NCBI GenBank assembly: GCA_002317115.1
Contig: DCIP01000136.1
Span: 1-27,517 of the forward strand
Reading direction: 5' to 3'
Source of the DNA: Candidatus Scybalocola fimicaballi
GTDB lineage: Bacteria; Bacteroidota; Bacteroidia; Bacteroidales; Paludibacteraceae
Length of the DNA stretch: 27,517 bases
Shown one piece after another: positions 23,693 through 27,517 of the stretch; positions within the stretch are counted from its first letter, which is position 1; each line of letters starts with the position of its first letter. The position numbers and the translations under genes were made by a program. The notes below the pieces were generated by a model. That model worked only from the letters and a program-made list of their open reading frames with translations. It was not told where the DNA came from and made no database searches.

Positions 23693-25201
23693 ATGAGTCT
23701 ATTAAAAAAGACATATTTATATTTACTCTGCATTTTTGCAGTTTCAGCAAATGCGGCAACCAATGTGATCCTTGAGAATAGCGAGGAGCTATCCTTCGAC
23801 AAGGAGCACGGGCGTGACTATCAGATTCTGCGTGGAAACGTAAGATTCCGCCACGACGACGCTGTGATGTACTGCGACAGTGCGTATTTCTACGACACCA
23901 ACAATTCGTTTGACGCTTTCGGCAACTGTCGTGTGGTGCAGGACACCATGACGATGACATCCAACTCGATGTATTACGATGGCAACACACGAATAATCAA
24001 AGTGCGTGGTGGGGCGGAGCTTCACAACGGTGGCATGACACTGACTACCGACTGGCTCGACTACTACCGTGACGCCAACTACGGCTATTACGCAGACGGG
24101 GGCCATCTCGTCGATCCACAGTTTGATATCGTATCAAAAGTAGGCTACTACTACCCTAATAGCAAGGTGTCGTTCTTCAAAGGCAACGTCACAATGGTAA
24201 GCGGAGAGACTAAGATTCTGACAGACTCGTTGAAGTTTGACCAGAAACAGAATATCTCATCCGTGTTCGGACCGTCGACAATCTACCACACCGACTATAC
24301 GATTGAGACAACCCACGCCTGGACAAACACCGTCGACAGATATGGTAGACTTTACAACCATTCCGTCTTGACAAGCAAGAAAGGATCCAAGATGACAGCC
24401 GACTCCATCCACTTCTCAAGTTTGACTAACATAGTGGAGATGTGGGGCGACGCGTTGGCACTCGACGACTCATCGCATACCGGTTTTTCCGGCGATTACG
24501 CGTGGATGCAGAACAATCCAAACAGCGGACTCGTAGTGGGCAAAGCATGCATGATGGACTTCTCTAACCCAGACGACACAATGTTCGTTCACGGAGACAC
24601 CATCAAGTACCATCAGTCCCCCGTCGACACAACAAAGAGAGAGCTTTATGCTTTCCACCACGTCAAGCTATTCAGCAACGATATGCAGGCAAAGGGAGAT
24701 TCCATGTCGTATATAGAATTGGATTCTTTGATCCGTCTCGACGGCAATCCAGTGCTATGGTCGGATGAGAGCCAGATAACAGGCGATACCATCAAGATCT
24801 TCACGAAAAACAACAAGCCTAACTGGATGCATATCCGTGGCAACGCATTCGTGATCCAGCAGCAGGCCATCGACTGTTTCGACCAGCTTAACGGACGCGA
24901 AGCCAAAGGCTATTTCGAGAAGAGTTATCTCGACCACCTTGACATGATGGGCAACGCGACATCCGTTTACTATGCTCAAGACGACTACAACAAACTAATC
25001 GGAATCAATAAGTGTGAAGGACAGATGCTATCGATTTTCTTGAACAACAAAAAAATGGATAGGATCAAGATGACTCCGGAATCAAAAGGCACAATGTATC
25101 CTCCGGGAAGAATACCAGAGAAGGAAAAGACACTAAGAGGTTTCAACTGGAGAGAAAAGGAAAAACCTTTGTCTAAAGAGGATATTTTCAAATGGGAATA
25201 A
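23693..25201 (+). CDS. OstA-like protein (LptA/LptD-N domain family)
   Basis: A 502-residue exported protein with a signal peptide ending AVSANA. It consists of repeated short beta strands of the OstA/LptA jellyroll type: SFDKEHGRDYQILRGNVRFR, MYCDSAYFYDTNNSFDAFGNC, MTMTSNSMYYDGN, TLTTDWLDYY and KILTDSLKF, with more such units to about residue 450. Family members bind lipid A in the periplasm and pass it towards LptD. Bacteroidota OstA-like proteins lack the LptD barrel and are thought to act in LPS transport, though direct data are few. It follows the PPIase genes, giving a joint outer-membrane-protein and LPS biogenesis operon, and ends just before a hairpin. Confidence 0.88.
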   Translation: MSLLKKTYLYLLCIFAVSANAATNVILENSEELSFDKEHGRDYQILRGNVRFRHDDAVMYCDSAYFYDTNNSFDAFGNCRVVQDTMTMTSNSMYYDGNTRIIKVRGGAELHNGGMTLTTDWLDYYRDANYGYYADGGHLVDPQFDIVSKVGYYYPNSKVSFFKGNVTMVSGETKILTDSLKFDQKQNISSVFGPSTIYHTDYTIETTHAWTNTVDRYGRLYNHSVLTSKKGSKMTADSIHFSSLTNIVEMWGDALALDDSSHTGFSGDYAWMQNNPNSGLVVGKACMMDFSNPDDTMFVHGDTIKYHQSPVDTTKRELYAFHHVKLFSNDMQAKGDSMSYIELDSLIRLDGNPVLWSDESQITGDTIKIFTKNNKPNWMHIRGNAFVIQQQAIDCFDQLNGREAKGYFEKSYLDHLDMMGNATSVYYAQDDYNKLIGINKCEGQMLSIFLNNKKMDRIKMTPESKGTMYPPGRIPEKEKTLRGFNWREKEKPLSKEDIFKWE

Positions 25202-25203
25202 AA

Positions 25204-25229
25204 TGTTAGATGTGATATAACATCTAACA
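25204..25229. terminator. hairpin between ostA-like and proA genes
   Basis: Perfect 10-bp arms TGTTAGATGT and ACATCTAACA with a GATATA loop, 2 nt after the ostA-like stop. No T-run follows, so it may be a weak terminator, an RNA 3'-end stabiliser or a repressor site for proA, which starts 17 nt later. Confidence 0.5.
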
Positions 25230-25246
25230 GCATATAGATAAGAATT

Positions 25247-26500
25247 ATGAGCAATATAGATATTTTCAAAAAGGTACAGAAGGCATCATCTGAATTGAAC
25301 CTTCTATCCGAGAGCAAGATCAACGAGATCCTTCGTGCTTTGGCAGACGCCGCAGAAGGCAACTGCGCTGAGATTCTATCAGCCAACGAGAAAGACTTGG
25401 CTAAGATGGATCCAGCCAACCCAATGTACGACCGTTTGAAACTTACAAAGGAGCGTATCGACGGAATTGCGTCAGACATCCGCAACGTCGCTACCCTACC
25501 GTCGCCACTTGGCAAATCATCTAAGGAGAACACTCTTCCAAACGGTTTGAAGATCAAGCGTGTGAGTGTGCCATTCGGTGTGATCGGAATCATCTATGAG
25601 GCTCGTCCAAACGTAACTTTCGACGTGTTCAGCCTATGCTTGAAGTCGGGTAACGCTTGTGTGCTAAAGGGAGGAACAGACGCATTCGACAGCAACTCAG
25701 CTATCGTCAATATCATCCACAATGTATTGAAGCAGCACAACGTAAACCCAGACATCGTGGCTTTGATGCCAGCTGGACGCGAGGCTACAGCCGATTTGCT
25801 TGCCGCACGCGATTACGTCGACCTGCTTATCCCACGTGGAAGCGCAGGTTTGATCAAGTTTGTTAGAGAGAACGCTAAGGTGAATGTCATTGAGACAGGA
25901 GCCGGAGTGGTCCACACATATTTCGACAAGGACGGAGATTTAGAGAAAGGAAGAGCAATCATCAACAACGGCAAGACTCGCCGCGTGAGCGTATGTAATG
26001 CTCTTGACTGCCTGCTTATCAACCAGAGCAGACTATCAGATCTTACTGCTCTATGTATCGACATGAGTGAAAAGAATGTGATTCTATACGCAGACGAGCA
26101 GGCATACGACCAGCTTATCAAAGACGGTGTCTATCCAAAACATCTGATTGAGAAAGCCACAGAAGAGCATTTCGGTTGTGAGTTCCAGGACTATAAGATG
26201 GCCATCAAGACTGTTGGTTGTGTGAACTGTGCAATCGACCACATCTCAAAATATTCGTCTAAGCACTCAGAAGCAATAATCAGCGAGAACAAGGAGACTC
26301 TTGCCAAATTCGTCAAGATGGTGGATGCTGCCTGCGTCTACCAGAATGCCCCAACAAGCTTCACAGACGGAGCTCAGTTTGGCCTTGGTGCTGAAATCGG
26401 AATCTCCACTCAGAAGCTTCATGCCCGTGGACCTATGGCACTTGAGGAGATCACTACCTACAAGTGGATCATCGAAGGCAACGGACAAGTAAGAAAATAA
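25247..26500 (+). CDS. proA: glutamate-5-semialdehyde dehydrogenase (gamma-glutamyl phosphate reductase)
   Basis: A 417-residue cytoplasmic enzyme of the aldehyde dehydrogenase superfamily. It reduces gamma-glutamyl phosphate with NADPH to glutamate-5-semialdehyde, the second step of proline synthesis. Family motifs are [49 protein letters not shown] and the catalytic Cys at about residue 250 in [12 protein letters not shown], then [19 protein letters not shown] and [17 protein letters not shown] near the end. The length matches the family. The usual partner proB (glutamate 5-kinase) is not upstream here. It is followed by argF', and the two draw on glutamate-derived intermediates. Its stop codon lies within a short inverted repeat. 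Confidence 0.97.
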   Translation: MSNIDIFKKVQKASSELNLLSESKINEILRALADAAEGNCAEILSANEKDLAKMDPANPMYDRLKLTKERIDGIASDIRNVATLPSPLGKSSKENTLPNGLKIKRVSVPFGVIGIIYEARPNVTFDVFSLCLKSGNACVLKGGTDAFDSNSAIVNIIHNVLKQHNVNPDIVALMPAGREATADLLAARDYVDLLIPRGSAGLIKFVRENAKVNVIETGAGVVHTYFDKDGDLEKGRAIINNGKTRRVSVCNALDCLLINQSRLSDLTALCIDMSEKNVILYADEQAYDQLIKDGVYPKHLIEKATEEHFGCEFQDYKMAIKTVGCVNCAIDHISKYSSKHSEAIISENKETLAKFVKMVDAACVYQNAPTSFTDGAQFGLGAEIGISTQKLHARGPMALEEITTYKWIIEGNGQVRK

Positions 26501-26555
26501 ATGCTAAATGCAATTAATTAGGAGATTATATAGCAGTAGTCCAAAAATGAGGATT

Positions 26556-26577
26556 GCAAAGGGCGGAACGCCCTTGC
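26556..26577 (+). repeat. GC-rich REP-like hairpin 1
   Basis: GC-A-AAGGGCG, loop GAA, CGCCCTT-GC gives a 9-bp stem with one bulged A. It ends in TTGCCCCT, as does the smaller hairpin at 5933-5951. Confidence 0.55.
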
Positions 26578-26587
26578 CCCTCCCCCA

Positions 26588-26610
26588 ACGCGAGGCCGTA
26601 GGCCGAGCGT
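26588..26610 (+). repeat. GC-rich hairpin 2 with tandem G-A mismatch
   Basis: ACGC-GA-GGCC, loop GTA, GGCC-GA-GCGT. The two GA steps face each other, an arrangement that can form sheared G-A pairs in RNA, so the stem would be structured throughout. Confidence 0.55.
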
Positions 26611-26628
26611 ACAAAAAAAAGAATCAAA

Positions 26629-26676
26629 AAATGCAAAATGCGTAATAATTTAGCATTTCGCATTTATAATTTATAA
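26629..26676 (+). repeat. short dispersed repeat, copy 3, in the argF' leader
   Basis: AAATGCAAAATG (26629-26640) pairs with CATTTCGCATTT (26654-26665) with one mismatch, followed by TATAATTTATAATTT up to 12 nt before argF'. The same CATTTCGCATT and TATAATTT pieces lie before the thioredoxin gene at 254-280. Confidence 0.5.
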
Positions 26677-26687
26677 TTTAAAAAAAG

Positions 26688-27517
26688 ATGAGATATTATA
26701 CAGGGGTCAAGGATCTTGGCGATTTGAACGCAGCCGTTAAGGAGGCATTGGAAGTAAAGAAGAACAGATTTGGATACCAGCATCTTGGAAAGAACAAGAC
26801 ATTGCTTATGGTATTCTTCAACAACAGTTTGCGTACACGCTTGTCTACACAGAAGGCAGGTATGAACCTTGGAATGAACACAATGGTTCTAGACGTAAAC
26901 CAGGGTGCTTGGAAGCTTGAGACAGAGCGTGGCGTCATCATGGATGGAGACAAGAGCGAACACTTGCTTGAGGCAATCCCAGTGATGGCATCATTCTGCG
27001 ACATCATCGGAGTAAGAAGCTTCGCGCGTTTCGAGAGCAAGCAGTTCGACTACGAGGAGACAATCATCAACCAGTTTATCAAATACTCTGGCAAACCAGT
27101 TTTCTCAATGGAGTCAGCCACTTGCCACCCACTACAGGCATTCGCAGACCTAATCACAATCGAGGAGTTTAAGGAGGTTAAGCGTCCAAAGGTTGTGTTG
27201 ACATGGGCACCACATCCCAAAGCCCTTCCACAGGCTGTTCCAAACTCATTCGCTGATTTCATGAACGAGGCCGACGTCGACTTCGTAATCACACATCCAA
27301 AGGGATACGAGTTGGCAGAGCAGTTCGTAAGAGGAGCAAAGGTAGAGTATGATCAGGACAAGGCACTTGCCGGAGCTGATTTCGTATATGCAAAGAACTG
27401 GAGTGCATACCAGGATCCTAACTACGGACAGATTTTGAGCAAGGATATGTCGTGGACAATCACAACAGAGAAGATGGCGTTGACAAACAACGGACACTTC
27501 ATGCACTGTTTGCCAGT
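26688..27517 (+). CDS. argF': N-succinylornithine (or N-acetylornithine) carbamoyltransferase, 5' part
   Basis: The first 276 residues of a transcarbamylase; the gene continues past the window. It makes an acylated citrulline from carbamoyl phosphate and acylornithine in arginine synthesis. FFNNSLRTRLSTQKAGMNLGMN holds the carbamoyl phosphate-binding SLRTR, followed by NQGAWKLETERGVIMDGDKSEHLLEAIPVM, HPLQAFADLIT, TWAPHPKALPQAVPNSF and HFMHCLP. This matches the Bacteroides fragilis succinylornithine enzyme closely as I remember it. In that enzyme Pro90 favours succinylornithine, while the equivalent Glu92 of the Xanthomonas enzyme favours acetylornithine. Here residue 90 is Ser (codon 26955-26957), so specificity is less certain. 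It lies downstream of proA on the same strand, after a repeat-rich 187-nt leader. Confidence 0.93.
   Translation, partial: MRYYTGVKDLGDLNAAVKEALEVKKNRFGYQHLGKNKTLLMVFFNNSLRTRLSTQKAGMNLGMNTMVLDVNQGAWKLETERGVIMDGDKSEHLLEAIPVMASFCDIIGVRSFARFESKQFDYEETIINQFIKYSGKPVFSMESATCHPLQAFADLITIEEFKEVKRPKVVLTWAPHPKALPQAVPNSFADFMNEADVDFVITHPKGYELAEQFVRGAKVEYDQDKALAGADFVYAKNWSAYQDPNYGQILSKDMSWTITTEKMALTNNGHFMHCLP

Larger units (their letters stand above)
26499..26658. mobile_element. possible MITE/REP-like insert between proA and argF'
   Basis: Bounded by 11-bp perfect inverted repeats AAATGCTAAAT (26499-26509) and ATTTAGCATTT (26648-26658). The interior is partly GC-rich, unlike its surroundings, and carries two hairpins in tandem. 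The left repeat overlaps the proA stop codon. No target-site duplication was identified and no transposase is present, so this is a candidate non-autonomous element only. Confidence 0.4.

Overview
The window comes from a Bacteroidales (Bacteroidota) chromosome. Evidence: a SusC/SusD-type outer-membrane uptake pair with a third surface lipoprotein, an N-succinylornithine-type carbamoyltransferase typical of Bacteroides relatives, DUF4254 and OstA-like proteins, many lipoproteins with a Cys close to the N-terminus, start codons lacking Shine-Dalgarno sequences, and promoter-like TAnnTTTG boxes. The genus cannot be named from this sequence. No rRNA, tRNA, CRISPR array, transposase or phage gene was seen.

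Layout. (1) 1-5379, plus strand: the end of a HAD hydrolase, then a tight run of thioredoxin, Sir2-type deacylase, a small FG-GAP-like lipoprotein, a large DUF3160 lipoprotein and a CapA-like lipoprotein. Gene ends overlap at two junctions. (2) 5423-5794: a bidirectional terminator and an HU-type DNA-binding protein on the minus strand. (3) 5966-12896, minus strand: a compact susC-susD-surface glycan-binding protein operon with its own terminator and a candidate promoter, but no enzyme or regulator beside it. (4) 13176-19293, minus strand: DEAD-box RNA helicase, YigZ-family protein, small outer-membrane barrel, DUF4254 protein, GT9 glycosyltransferase and tryptophanyl-tRNA synthetase. (5) 19432-25201, plus strand: an envelope-biogenesis operon with two parvulin-containing peptidyl-prolyl isomerases, a lipoprotein chaperone-like protein between them, and an OstA-like protein. 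(6) 25204-27517, plus strand: proA and the start of argF', which feed proline and arginine synthesis from glutamate.

How the genes fit together. The SusCD/SGBP set should import an oligosaccharide across the outer membrane. The PPIase/OstA set should help fold and assemble outer-membrane proteins and lipopolysaccharide. ProA makes glutamate-5-semialdehyde for proline, and ArgF' carbamoylates an acylated ornithine for arginine. The GT9 and DUF4254 genes are adjacent and probably serve surface glycan assembly.

The most interesting non-gene signals are: a short dispersed repeat (ATTTCGCATT type) that overlaps or abuts stop and start codons; a perfect 40-bp palindrome with a third arm copy in front of the sirtuin gene; a 160-bp MITE/REP-like insert in front of argF'; and an 18-bp tandem repeat that folds back on itself between the helicase and yigZ. 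At protein level, the main points are a Ser at the position I recall as deciding acetyl- versus succinylornithine specificity in ArgF', and a sirtuin without the zinc cysteines. I see no convincing defence or mobile system. The closest to an undescribed system is the thioredoxin-sirtuin-lipoprotein operon.
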